From NCBI RefSeq assembly GCF_022678645.1, contig NZ_JALBWV010000001.1, positions 186,001 to 250,000 of the forward strand: a stretch of DNA of 64,000 bases, read 5' to 3'. Below are positions 18,183-26,772 of this stretch, piece after piece (position 1 is the first letter of the stretch; each line of letters starts with the position of its first letter). Source of the stretch: Saccharopolyspora soli. Lineage in GTDB: Bacteria; Actinomycetota; Actinomycetes; Mycobacteriales; Pseudonocardiaceae. Below the pieces are notes generated by a model. That model searched no databases, was not told the DNA's origin, and saw only the letters and a list, made by a program, of their open reading frames with translations. The translations under genes were made by a program, and so were the position numbers.

Positions 18183-19039
18183 GCGCGGTTGGCTGCTGCG
18201 GTGTGCGGGTAGGCGTCCGGGCGTCGGTCGCGGAGGTGACCCATGAAGCGGCGGGCGGTTTCCAGGGCTTGCGGCACGTCGATTTCGGCGATCGCCATGC
18301 CCGGCGCGACCCCGGTGTCGGCGAGGATCTCCCCACCGGGATCGACCACCTTGGCGCTGCCCACGAAGCGCAGCGAACCGAACGTGCCCGCCTGGTTGGC
18401 GGAAACCCAAACCACCTGGTTCTCCAGCGCCCGTGCCCGGTCGAAGAGGTCGAACCGGCGTTTCCAGCGGTCCTGCGCCAGATCGGCCGCCGGGTTGGTG
18501 CGGGCCCCCGGCCAGGCGGAGATGCACACCCCGATCTCGGCGCCATCAAGCGCCAAGGCGCGCGCGGCCTCCGGAAACGCCTTGTCGTAGCAGATCAGCA
18601 TGCCGATCCGACCGACCGGCGTGTCGAAAGCGCGGAAGTTCGCCCCGGAGTCGTAGCTGGCGTCCTCATTCAGCGGCTGGTGCACCTTGCGGTGGTTGCC
18701 CAGCACGCCGTCGCCGGTGACGCACACCGCGCTGTTGTAGCGGCGGCCGTCCCCGCCTGCTTCGCAGTAGCCAGCGATCACGGTCAAATCGCCAGCGAGC
18801 TCGGCAAGTCGTCGAACCTCCGGGCCGTCCAACGCCAGCGGGGGAGGGCCCGGATCGTCAGCCGCTCCGGTCGCCGAGTCGAGGCTCAGCAAGTAGCCGC
18901 CCAAACATGCCTCGGGAAGCGCCAGCAACTGGACGCCGTCAGCGCGTGCCTGCTTGATCAACTGCTCGACGAGGACGAAGTCCGCCTCCAGGTCGCGGCC
19001 GAACTCCGCCGCGACGGCGGCCATTCGCAGCGTGCTCAC
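18179..19039 (-). CDS. Nitrilase (Nit1C type carbon-nitrogen hydrolase)
   Basis: A 286-residue nitrilase-superfamily enzyme with an intact triad: Glu in LPEACLGG (about 41), Lys in GNHRKVHQP (about 118) and Cys in GMLICYDKAFPEAAR (about 150). It should hydrolyse a nitrile or amide to acid and ammonia. In the Nit1C clusters this nitrilase is the namesake gene; the cluster has been tied to growth on cyanide as nitrogen source and to nitrogen-starvation responses in other bacteria. The GTG start overlaps the preceding stop (GTGA). The following repeat and pseudo-nitrilase look like products of a tandem duplication. Confidence 0.88.
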   Translation of the reverse strand: MSTLRMAAVAAEFGRDLEADFVLVEQLIKQARADGVQLLALPEACLGGYLLSLDSATGAADDPGPPPLALDGPEVRRLAELAGDLTVIAGYCEAGGDGRRYNSAVCVTGDGVLGNHRKVHQPLNEDASYDSGANFRAFDTPVGRIGMLICYDKAFPEAARALALDGAEIGVCISAWPGARTNPAADLAQDRWKRRFDLFDRARALENQVVWVSANQAGTFGSLRFVGSAKVVDPGGEILADTGVAPGMAIAEIDVPQALETARRFMGHLRDRRPDAYPHTAAANRA

Positions 19040-20502
19040 GCGGACCCCAATCCGGTCACCGGGCCGGTGACCGCCGGTGTGATCGCTCCGTCGGGCCAGC
19101 GCAGCCCGACGCCTTGCGCGGTGGTCAGCTCACCGCACACAGCACTCGTGGCCGGGCCCGCGGGCGGGGCCGGTGCCCCGGCTTCATCGGCCGTGAACAT
19201 CGCGAAGCCGGGGAAGCAGGTGAGCCAGTCGCCGACTGACGCTTCGCGCGGGCGCGGGACGGCGGCGACATCCAGCACCGCGCCGCAGCCGCTCGCCTCC
19301 GCGAGCATGCCGAGGGTGCCCGCGATTCCGGCCATGGAGACGTCCTTGGCCGCTGCGGGGCGCACCGCGGCGACGGCGGCGAGCATCGCGCGCAGCTCTT
19401 CGGCACTGCGGTAACTTGTCGAATCCCATTGCCGTCCCCAGTAGCTCGGCCGCCACGCGCCGCCGACGTCGGCAGTGAGCCGGACCTCCTGGCCGGGACG
19501 TCCGCCTCCGCCGGGCACGGGGTGGTCGGTGCGACCCAGGGCAGTCACGGCCAGCGCTGCCGGGACGCCGAGCTGGGTGTGCCCACCCAGCAGCGGGATT
19601 CGCCCGTACGCCTCGGCAGCTCGCTTCAGCCCGGACAGGATTCGGTTGGCATGCGAAGCGTCCCGTGCGCCGAGCGCGTCCAGCAGGCCGACGGGCGTGG
19701 CGCCCATCGCGGCGAGGTCGTTGACGTTGACCAGCACCGAGCACCATCCCGCCCACTCCGGATCGCGCTCCACAATGGACGGAACGATCGCGTCGCAGGC
19801 CGCCACCAGATCGCTGCCGGGCACCGGTGACCCATCGTCGCCGACGAAGCCCGAACCGCCGAGGGCATGATCCGAGCCGTTGCGGGCAAGCGCCGCGAGC
19901 AGCGGGCCGAGCTCGGCCTTGGTGGCGCAAGCCTGCGCGCTGATCCGGCCGACGTGCCACCGCATCAGCACATGGGGTTGCCCGGCCGTGTCGACGTCGC
20001 GGACGCGGTGCCAGCCGAGCCGGTTGAAGAGCACCTCGGCGCGCGGCTGCACAGTCGCCTCGAAACGAAGCGCGCCTTCGGCTTCCGCACGGGCGCAGGC
20101 CGCCCGGACCAGTGCGGGGCCGACGCCGCCGAGGCGTCGAGCGGATGGCGCGACGACCAGGCGACCGCCGTACCACCAGCCCAGATCGGGGCCGTCATCT
20201 ACCGGTCCGAGCCGCACACCGCCGAGCACTTCACCGGCGCTGTCGCGGGCCACCAGCACCACGGTGCGCGGATCGGCGTCCCGCTCGTCGAGATCGCTGG
20301 TTTCGAAAAGGCCCTGCTGCCGCACGAAGAACTCGTGCCGCTGGGCGCGGTATGCGGCCACCGCGGTCGGGTCTTCGGCCTGCTCGATCCGGAACGCGGC
20401 CTGCCGCGCCAGGGTTGCCCGATCACCGAGCAACGACAGGATGTCCGGTACCGGAGCGGACGCGTCGGCTCCCGTCAAGGTGAGCACATCGTCGAGTGCC
20501 AT
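19036..20502 (-). CDS. MSMEG_0567/sll0787-type GNAT plus AIR-synthase-like fusion
   Basis: A 488-residue fusion. Residues about 1-180 form a GNAT-type acetyltransferase domain (RLVVAPSARRLGGVGPALVRAACARAEAEG, the acetyl-CoA loop). Residues about 190-470 form a PurM/AIR-synthase-like domain (GWCSVLVNVNDLAAMGATP, GRIPLLGGHTQLGVP). In other Nit1C clusters these are either one fused gene or two genes. The ATP-dependent reaction is unknown. It is followed without gap by the nitrilase and preceded by the radical SAM gene, all on the minus strand. Confidence 0.88.
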   Translation of the reverse strand: MALDDVLTLTGADASAPVPDILSLLGDRATLARQAAFRIEQAEDPTAVAAYRAQRHEFFVRQQGLFETSDLDERDADPRTVVLVARDSAGEVLGGVRLGPVDDGPDLGWWYGGRLVVAPSARRLGGVGPALVRAACARAEAEGALRFEATVQPRAEVLFNRLGWHRVRDVDTAGQPHVLMRWHVGRISAQACATKAELGPLLAALARNGSDHALGGSGFVGDDGSPVPGSDLVAACDAIVPSIVERDPEWAGWCSVLVNVNDLAAMGATPVGLLDALGARDASHANRILSGLKRAAEAYGRIPLLGGHTQLGVPAALAVTALGRTDHPVPGGGGRPGQEVRLTADVGGAWRPSYWGRQWDSTSYRSAEELRAMLAAVAAVRPAAAKDVSMAGIAGTLGMLAEASGCGAVLDVAAVPRPREASVGDWLTCFPGFAMFTADEAGAPAPPAGPATSAVCGELTTAQGVGLRWPDGAITPAVTGPVTGLGSA

Positions 20503-20508
20503 CGGATG

Positions 20509-21609
20509 TCACCCGCCCGCCGTTCGCAGCACCGAACACGCCCCGCAGGCCGCGCAGCCCGCCTTCTGGTCCGCGCCGGACATCCCGGCCGCCCGCAGCC
20601 GCTCCGCGACCGCCTTGGTGACGTATCGCAGCAGTTCGGCGCTGGGGGCGCCGATTCCGTCCCGCGCGGCCAAGGTCCCGCGCATCGGGCGGAACGGGAC
20701 GACGAACGGGTACACGCCGCGCTCGATCAGCGAACGTGCGCCCGCGATCAGTTCGTCCGGATCCTCGCCCAGCCCGACCAGCAGGTAGGTGGAGACCCGG
20801 TTGTGTCCGAACACCCGGACCGCCTCGTCCCAGGCGGCCTCGTACTCGGCCAGCGCGACAGTGGACTTGCCCGGCATCCACCGCCGCCGCACTTCCTCGT
20901 CCAGCGACTCGACGTGGATGCCGATAGCGGTGGCGCCCGCCTCGCGCAACTCGCGGATCCACCGCAGCTCGCCGGGCGGTTCGCACTGCACCTGGATCGG
21001 CAATCCGGGCACGGCCGCGAGGACCGCCCGCACCGCGCGCACCAGATTGCGCGCGCCGCGGTCGGGCCCGGCAGTCGTGCCGGTGGTCATCACCATCTGC
21101 CGCACGCCGTCCAGCCGCACCGCCGCTTCGGCGACCTCGGCAAGCTGGGCCGGGGTCTTGGCCGCGACCGTGGCGCCGGAGCGCAGCGATTCCTCGATGG
21201 TGCAGAAGCGGCAGCGCTCGGATTCGCCGTAGCGGATGCAGGTTTGGACGACGGTGGTGGCCAGCACGTCCGCGCCGTGCAGCCGGGCGAGCTGCTCGTA
21301 GCGGACACCGTCTACTGTGGTCATATCGTAGAACTTCGGCCGCCGCACGGGCGAAATGGCCAGGCCGGTGTCCTCCTCGCCCAACCAGACCCGGCCATCG
21401 CGCACCGCATACGGGCTGGCTGGGTTGGTGGGCAGCGCGGCGTTGGCACCGTCGACGAGGACGTGCCCGTCGTCGCTGGGACCAGCTCCGTCCGGCCGCT
21501 TGACCGGTGCGTCCAACCGGATGCCGTGCAGGGCGAGCTCGGCGCGGGTCATGATCCGCACATCCACCGGTGTCCCGGTCATAGGTGTCTTGTCGGTGCC
21601 AACGCGCAC
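20509..21609 (-). CDS. MSMEG_0568-type radical SAM protein
   Basis: A 366-residue radical SAM enzyme. The cluster-binding cysteines lie in TCIRYGESERCRFCTIEE (about 123-140), with wider spacing between the first two than the classical CxxxCxxC, as is usual in this subfamily. Downstream blocks (VMTTGTTAGPDRG, QVQCEPPGEL, AIGIHVESLDEEVRRRWMPGK) fit the TIM barrel. A Cys-rich tail GCAACGACSV may bind an accessory cluster. GTG start at 21609 with GGAGG 6 bases upstream. The product is a core but biochemically unresolved part of Nit1C. Confidence 0.9.
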   Translation of the reverse strand: MRVGTDKTPMTGTPVDVRIMTRAELALHGIRLDAPVKRPDGAGPSDDGHVLVDGANAALPTNPASPYAVRDGRVWLGEEDTGLAISPVRRPKFYDMTTVDGVRYEQLARLHGADVLATTVVQTCIRYGESERCRFCTIEESLRSGATVAAKTPAQLAEVAEAAVRLDGVRQMVMTTGTTAGPDRGARNLVRAVRAVLAAVPGLPIQVQCEPPGELRWIRELREAGATAIGIHVESLDEEVRRRWMPGKSTVALAEYEAAWDEAVRVFGHNRVSTYLLVGLGEDPDELIAGARSLIERGVYPFVVPFRPMRGTLAARDGIGAPSAELLRYVTKAVAERLRAAGMSGADQKAGCAACGACSVLRTAGG

Positions 21610-21636
21610 AGCGCACCTCCCATCGAGAACGGGTTC

Positions 21637-22158
21637 TCAGAGCTGGTAGGTGGAATTGATGATCGCGCCCTTGCGGGCGTAGTGGATGATGGCGTCCTGC
21701 ACGTCCAGCGGGTGGGTGGGGATCACGCCTTCGATCAGGTCCTCCTCGCGGGCGCCGTGCAGCGAGAGCCCGAACCGGCAGCAGTAGACCTTGCCGCCCT
21801 CGGCGATGAAGGTCTTGAGCTGGTTGTTGATGTTGTGCTCGCCGGGGAAGGCCGAGTTTCCGGTGGTGGGGAAGCCGCGGGTCGCGAGGCAGTTGAGCGA
21901 GCCGGGGCCGTAGAAGTAGATGGCCGACTCGAAACCCTTGCGCAGCGCCCGAGTCGCCTGCAGCACGGCGACGAAGCTGACCGAGGACTCGTGGGCGATG
22001 CCGTGGACGAGGGTGAAGTACGTTTCGCCGTCTTCGGCCTCGTAGTCGGGGAAGACCTTGGTGGCCCCGTAGATGCTGGAGCCCTCGGGCAGGGCGGGGT
22101 GCGGGATCTCGCCCAGCGACTTCTGCTCCAGCTCGGTGAGTTCGACGGTGTCGGACAT
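21637..22158 (-). CDS. MSMEG_0572/sll0783-type nitrogen-starvation protein
   Basis: A 173-residue soluble protein (GSSIYGATKVFPDYEAEDGETYFTLV in two halves, VYCCRFGLSLHGAREEDLIEGVIPTHPLDVQDA) with the character of the family annotated as sll0783 in Synechocystis, a nitrogen-starvation-induced protein. The fold resembles DsrE/DsrF-like sulfur-relay proteins; the CCR pair near residue 125 is worth noting. AGGAGG precedes the ATG. It lies between the amidohydrolase and the radical SAM gene in the operon. Confidence 0.88.
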   Translation of the reverse strand: MSDTVELTELEQKSLGEIPHPALPEGSSIYGATKVFPDYEAEDGETYFTLVHGIAHESSVSFVAVLQATRALRKGFESAIYFYGPGSLNCLATRGFPTTGNSAFPGEHNINNQLKTFIAEGGKVYCCRFGLSLHGAREEDLIEGVIPTHPLDVQDAIIHYARKGAIINSTYQL

Positions 22159-22190
22159 GTGCGCCTCCTGGTGCTTCGTGGGAAAGGGGA

Positions 22191-23018
22191 TCAGTCGTAG
22201 AGCGCGGCGAACGTGTCGCGGAAGACCCGCCCGCCGAGGTCGCCGTCGCCCGCTGCGGCGCGCAGCCGGGCGTATTCGCCCGTGAAGTCGCCCCACGGCT
22301 GGTCGCTGGCGAAGAGCACGCGGTCGTGGCCGATACCGCGCTGCTCGATCTCCTGCGCCAGCCAGTACGGCGCGAAGCCGATGGCCCAGGAGAGGTCTGT
22401 GTAGACGCGCTTCCCGGCGGCGATCCAGTCGAAGAAGCGCGAACCGCCGAGCTTGATGTGGCCGCTCATGCCGCCACCGAAGTGCACCAGGTGCACCGGC
22501 ACGCGGTCGGCGTACCACTCCACCAGCTTCCCGACCTCGTCGATGTCGGAAGCGGCGCCGGGGGAGGTGTGCACGTGGACCACCAGGCCGTGCCGCTCGG
22601 CCTCGTGGAAGATCCGATCCAGCAGCGGGCGGCATGCCGGGTCGCCGGGCGATCCGCCGAGCAGGAAGCTCAGTTTCAGCGCCCGGACCCCGGCTTCGCC
22701 AGCGAGGGCGAGGGCGCCCGCGGTGCGGTGCTCGTCCTCGGGCCGAGCCGAAACCCACAGCCCGGCGCGGATGCGGTCGTCGGCCTGCGCGGCCTCGATC
22801 ACCAACTCGTTGAAGGAGAACGCGACATCCGGGTCCGGCACGCCGTAGTTGGGCAGCACCAGGGCGCGTTCCGTGCCTTCGGCGTCGAGGTCGGCCAGCA
22901 GTTGCTTGACGCTGGCGCGGGCGGTCGTGTCGGGGTTGACGGGCGGACCGCCGTAGAACGGGAACGAGGGCAGCACACCGATGTGCCGGTGCGCGTCGAA
23001 GACGTGGTGCGCGGTCAC
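22191..23018 (-). CDS. Amidohydrolase inserted in the Nit1C cluster
   Basis: A 275-residue amidohydrolase-2 family TIM barrel: FDAHRHIG supplies an HxH-like metal site (His-Arg-His), then VVHVHTSPG and VHLVHFGGG, and FASDQPWGD with the terminal aspartate. It is related to the lactonase/decarboxylase branch. GTG start at 23018 with GGAGGG upstream. It sits between the flavoprotein and sll0783-like genes, with 15 and 32 base gaps, so it is part of the operon. I am not sure it belongs to the standard cluster. Confidence 0.83.
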   Translation of the reverse strand: MTAHHVFDAHRHIGVLPSFPFYGGPPVNPDTTARASVKQLLADLDAEGTERALVLPNYGVPDPDVAFSFNELVIEAAQADDRIRAGLWVSARPEDEHRTAGALALAGEAGVRALKLSFLLGGSPGDPACRPLLDRIFHEAERHGLVVHVHTSPGAASDIDEVGKLVEWYADRVPVHLVHFGGGMSGHIKLGGSRFFDWIAAGKRVYTDLSWAIGFAPYWLAQEIEQRGIGHDRVLFASDQPWGDFTGEYARLRAAAGDGDLGGRVFRDTFAALYD

Positions 23019-23033
23019 GGTACGACGCCCTCC

Positions 23034-24344
23034 TCAGCTCATCAGGGGCCCGGCGGGCAGCGCCGGGGCCGAACCGGTCAGCGCGCCGCACACGTCGGTG
23101 CGCCGACCGGCGGCGTCGATGCGTTCGGCCAGGTACGCCGCGTCCCGGCCGACGGCCTCCAGCCGACCGGAACCCCAGGTGTGCTGCCAGGGCAATCCCA
23201 GGAAGTACAGGCCGGGCGCGCTGGTCACGCCGCGCCAATGGGTCGGATAACCGCGGCCGTCGAAGACCGGCACCTCGATCCACCGGTAGTCGGCGCGGAA
23301 ACCGGTCGACCAGATCACCGAGGTGATACCGGCCGCGGCCAGCTCCAGCCGTCGCGGCTGGCACACCGGGTCCGGCGCCCAGACCGGCACGTACTGCGGC
23401 TCCTCCGGCGCGTCGATGCCGCGTGCCTCGATGTGCCGGTCGATGGCGTCCTTGATGGACTCGGCGACAGCATCAGCCGCGTCGAGATTGCGCTTCAGAT
23501 CGGCGTCGAACTCCACGCGCCCCCCGACGATGCCGGTCAACCGGCCGTACAACCGCATGCCCTGGACGGCGAACGCGCGCAGGTCGATGTCCCGACCGCC
23601 GTCGCGGCCGGTCACGTAGTGGTTGACCCGCTTCCGCACGCCTTCGGCGTCGGAGAATTCGTCGATGGTCTTGGCGTAGTGCCCCATGTCCGCCAACCAG
23701 GCCACGCAGTCCCGGCCCCGGTAGCGACGGGCGACGCGCGGCGCACTGCCGACGGCCAGGTGCACCTGGCGTCCGGCGAGGTGCAGGTCCTCCGCGATCT
23801 GGGCACCGGACTGCCCGCTGCCGACGACGAGCACCGCGCCAGCGGGCAGCGCATCCGGGCTGCGGTAGTCGGCGGAGTGCAGCTGGTGGACCGCGCCGGG
23901 CAGTCGTTCGGCGATCCGGGGCGTGCTGGGGGTGTGGTACGCACCGGTGGCCACCACGACCTGTTCCGCGGTCAGTTCTCCGGCGGTCGTGTCCAGCTGG
24001 TACATGCCGGTCCCCGTGCGGCGCAGCCTGGTGACGCGCACCCCCTCGACGACCGGGGGCCGGAAGTGCGCGGCGTAAGCCTCCAAATAGGACACGACCG
24101 CATCGCGGCGCATGAAGCCGTCCGGATCCTGCCCCCGGTACGGGAAACCGGGCAGCGAACACTGCCAGTTCGGCGTGACCAGGCAGAACGAGTCCCAGCG
24201 CCGGGACCGCCAGTCGTGCGCCAACTGGTGCGCCTCCAGCACGATGTGCTCGATACCGCGCTCGCGCAGGCAGAAACTCGCGGACAGCCCGGCTTGTCCG
24301 CCGCCGATGACGGCGACCGGGAAGTGCCCTCCGGCGAAGTTCAT
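23034..24344 (-). CDS. MSMEG_0569-type flavin-dependent oxidoreductase
   Basis: A 436-residue two-dinucleotide-domain flavoprotein: FAD motif AVIGGGQAGLSAS (about 10-22), the FMO-like WRSRRWDSFCLVTPNW region, NAD(P) motif VVGSGQSGAQIAEDLHLAG (about 175-193) and a C-terminal ATG-like IWSTGFRADYRWI. It resembles flavin monooxygenases and MSMEG_0569-type members of Nit1C, so it may oxygenate the nitrogen compound before nitrilase action. Start overlaps the preceding stop (ATGA). Confidence 0.88.
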   Translation of the reverse strand: MNFAGGHFPVAVIGGGQAGLSASFCLRERGIEHIVLEAHQLAHDWRSRRWDSFCLVTPNWQCSLPGFPYRGQDPDGFMRRDAVVSYLEAYAAHFRPPVVEGVRVTRLRRTGTGMYQLDTTAGELTAEQVVVATGAYHTPSTPRIAERLPGAVHQLHSADYRSPDALPAGAVLVVGSGQSGAQIAEDLHLAGRQVHLAVGSAPRVARRYRGRDCVAWLADMGHYAKTIDEFSDAEGVRKRVNHYVTGRDGGRDIDLRAFAVQGMRLYGRLTGIVGGRVEFDADLKRNLDAADAVAESIKDAIDRHIEARGIDAPEEPQYVPVWAPDPVCQPRRLELAAAGITSVIWSTGFRADYRWIEVPVFDGRGYPTHWRGVTSAPGLYFLGLPWQHTWGSGRLEAVGRDAAYLAERIDAAGRRTDVCGALTGSAPALPAGPLMS

Positions 24345-24646
24345 CGTCGGCTCCCGCTGGCGGGCAGCAGGGCCTCGACGGTGACGGGGGCTTCGGGTTG
24401 GCCGGTGAATGCGGCAGCGGTGGTCTCGATCTCGATCAGCTGGTCGGCGGCCGCGGCGCAGGCTACCCCGTACCTGGCCCGCACCCGCGCGCTGGCAATT
24501 CCGAGCGCCTGCCGACTCCGCGCCACGAAATCGGCGACGGAATAGACCGCACCGGGTTCGAAATAGTCCGCGATCACGGTCGAAGGGGAATAGCAACGCT
24601 GGATTTCACCGTCCGGCCAGCGCACCCGGAAGTACATCTCAGGCAT
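24341..24646 (-). CDS. MSMEG_0570-type small nitrogen-starvation protein
   Basis: A 101-residue acidic protein beginning MPEMYFRVRWPDGEIQRCYSP, which matches the family annotated MSMEG_0570 in Nit1C clusters (a small alpha/beta protein of about 95 residues). ATG at 24646 is preferred over 24649 because GGAGG lies 5 bases upstream. It is the first gene of the minus-strand Nit1C transcript; the 215 bases upstream are AT-richer than the surroundings and must hold the promoter. Confidence 0.82.
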   Translation of the reverse strand: MPEMYFRVRWPDGEIQRCYSPSTVIADYFEPGAVYSVADFVARSRQALGIASARVRARYGVACAAAADQLIEIETTAAAFTGQPEAPVTVEALLPASGSRR

Positions 24647-24861
24647 CATGTCCTCCAGGCAGGACATCGAGTTGACGGCAGCGTCGTCGCTGTTCCTGGG
24701 TGCAATTCCAGCCAGTTCGGATTACCGATCCGAGGCATCCGGAATAATGCGGAGTTACTGGATGTGCCGCCAAGTTACGGCCGCGATCAACCGAGCGTTG
24801 AAATCAGCGTCGTAAAAAATTTGGGTGCGCACCGGCGACGCCGTCAAATCCGCGATCGCGG

Positions 24862-25296
24862 TCACCGGCTCCGCGGCATCGCCACGGTGTAGCAAACCGC
24901 ATTCCCCGACAGCGCCACCGTGCCGTCATCGCGGGTGACGGTCACCGCGAGCTTGGTGATGGGTTTGTCGGTTCGGACGTCGGTGATCTCGACCCGGCCG
25001 GTGATCGTGTCGCCGGGGCGCACCGGCGCGGTGAAGTCGAACTGGGTGTTGAGGAACACCGTGCCCGGTCCGGGCAATTTCTCGGCGACGACCGCGTTGA
25101 GGATCGCGCTCGTGACGCCACCCTGCACGACGATCTCGCCGAACCGGGAGGCGGCCGCGGCATCGGCGTCGTAGTGCAGCGGGTTGCGGTCGCCGCTGAT
25201 CTCGGTGAACAGTTCGATGTCGCGGGCGGTGACCCGCCTGCTCAGCTCGGCGATGTCCCCGACCGCGGGTGCGCCGCGCGGCCAGCACGAGCTCAT
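24862..25296 (-). CDS. MaoC-family (R)-specific enoyl-CoA hydratase-like protein
   Basis: A 144-residue hot-dog protein containing TEISGDRNPLHYDADAAAAS (about 35-54), which carries the hydratase-2 catalytic Asp and His (GDxNPxH), and FDFTAPVRPGDTITGRVEI later. It should hydrate an enoyl-thioester or act as a related dehydratase. Its ATG overlaps the stop of the MFS gene (ATGA) and AGGAGG is well placed, so transport and hydration are coupled. Confidence 0.88.
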   Translation of the reverse strand: MSSCWPRGAPAVGDIAELSRRVTARDIELFTEISGDRNPLHYDADAAAASRFGEIVVQGGVTSAILNAVVAEKLPGPGTVFLNTQFDFTAPVRPGDTITGRVEITDVRTDKPITKLAVTVTRDDGTVALSGNAVCYTVAMPRSR

Positions 25297-26510
25297 GACG
25301 TTCCTCCTCGCGGTTGTCCGCGCCGGACGGCGTGACCCGCCCGGCCGCCCAGCGCCCGCATGGCGAGCGCGCCGAGAATCGGACCGGGCGCGAGCACGAG
25401 GAAGGCGTAGCGCCAGCCGACGGTTTCGGCGAGCACGGGCACGAGGTTGATCGTGACGACGGTCAGCAGGAAACCGATCGCGGTCTGCGCGGTCAGCGCG
25501 GTACCGATGTAACGGGAGTCGGCGACCTCGCTGAGGGCCGTGGAGAACACGCCGGAATCCGCGATCACCGCCGCGCCCCAGACCACCAGCAGCACAACCA
25601 GCACCGGCCATGCCGCGCCGTAGACCAGCGGCGAGACCAGGCAGCAGGCGCCGCTGACGACGAGGGCCGCGCCTGCTGCGGGAGCCCGTCCGAAGCGGTC
25701 GGCTGCCCACCCGCCCAGCAGACAGCCGAACACCCCGGCAACGCCGATGGCCACGAACGACACCACCCCGACGGTCATCCGACCGGCGGCGGTGGCTGCG
25801 GCGACGAACGAGGGCAGCCAAGTCCACAGCGCGTACAGCTCCCACATGTGGCCGAAGTAGCCGAGGTTGGCCAGCCTCGGACCGCGTTCCCGGAACATGT
25901 CGAGCGCGTACCTCGGCCGGTGCTGCACCACGCTGCTCGCCAGGTGCGGTCCCGGTCGCACGAGCGTCGCGGCCAGCAGCGCGGCACCGACTCCGATGCC
26001 TGCCGCGGTGAACAGCACGCCCTGCCACGCCAGGTCGCCGAGGCCGTTGATCAGTTGCGGAAGCGCGGAACCGACGGTGAGCGCACCGATGAGCACGCCG
26101 AGCGCCAGCCCGCGGCCGGTCGAGCCGAACCACGACGCGATCAGCTTCATGCCCACCGGATAGACCCCGGCGAGGAAGAAACCCGTGCACAACCGGCAGA
26201 GCACGGCGGGGCCGAAGCCGTTTGCCAGCACCGGAACCGCAGCGGTCGCGGCCACCGCGCCGAGCGCGGCGCACGCGGCGACGCGCTGCGGCGGGAAGCG
26301 GTCGGGCACGTTGAACGCGGCCGAGGTGATCGCACCCGCGACGAACCCGACCTGCACCGAGGCGGTGAGCCAGACGGCCTGCGTGTCGCTGATGTGCCAC
26401 ACCCCGCGCAGCGCGGGCACGACCGCGGACGCGGAGAACCACATCGCCATGCCGAGCACCTGCATCGCGGCGATCAGGCCGAGCTGCACGTACCGGTTGT
26501 CAAGTGCCAT
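25293..26510 (-). CDS. MFS transporter
   Basis: A 405-residue membrane protein with about twelve helices; the first (LGLIAAMQVLGMAMWFSASAVVP) and the loop GGWAADRFGRAP between helices 8 and 9, an MFS A-motif-like sequence, identify the family. Substrate unknown, possibly an organic acid given the coupled MaoC gene. The start at 26510 has GGAG at 7 bases; the frame extends to 26591 without a better site. Confidence 0.87.
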   Translation of the reverse strand: MALDNRYVQLGLIAAMQVLGMAMWFSASAVVPALRGVWHISDTQAVWLTASVQVGFVAGAITSAAFNVPDRFPPQRVAACAALGAVAATAAVPVLANGFGPAVLCRLCTGFFLAGVYPVGMKLIASWFGSTGRGLALGVLIGALTVGSALPQLINGLGDLAWQGVLFTAAGIGVGAALLAATLVRPGPHLASSVVQHRPRYALDMFRERGPRLANLGYFGHMWELYALWTWLPSFVAAATAAGRMTVGVVSFVAIGVAGVFGCLLGGWAADRFGRAPAAGAALVVSGACCLVSPLVYGAAWPVLVVLLVVWGAAVIADSGVFSTALSEVADSRYIGTALTAQTAIGFLLTVVTINLVPVLAETVGWRYAFLVLAPGPILGALAMRALGGRAGHAVRRGQPRGGTS

Positions 26511-26655
26511 GCAACGCTCCAGCCGGTCTTGCGAACGCACGCCCCGGTCCGCGTGCGCCCGCCATGACGCCAATCCCTCGACATCTACCACGCCGACAAC
26601 GATTGTCCAGCGCTCGCGTCACCCCTGCCCGCCACCCGGTGGATGCGTTCGAGAT

Positions 26656-26710
26656 GTCAGTTTTGCCCAAAACTCGCAACCGAAAACCGGCATAACGCCG
26701 CGTCAGTTTT
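26656..26710. promoter_or_regulatory. Palindrome and direct repeat upstream of MFS gene
   Basis: AGTTTT-GCCC-AAAACT (26659-26674) is a perfect inverted repeat, and GTCAGTTTT occurs twice (26656-26664 and 26702-26710). The region is AT-rich compared with its surroundings and lies between two minus-strand genes, upstream of the MFS-MaoC pair. It could be an operator, but no cognate regulator is adjacent. Confidence 0.35.
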
Positions 26711-26772
26711 AGGTGGAACTGCTCGCCGATTCAACTACCGGCGCATCGGCTGTGCACCGACAGAGTTGTTGA

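Noticed and set aside
19867-22200. A 777-codon plus-strand frame across the Nit1C genes
   Set aside because: It spans several well-supported minus-strand genes and their intergenic gaps without any domain match.
24754-24778. GTTAC repeats (GTAAC on the minus strand) upstream of the Nit1C operon as a GlnR site
   Set aside because: The two elements are 20 bases apart rather than the 22 expected, and no GAAAC-like elements are in place; nitrogen control is plausible but not shown.
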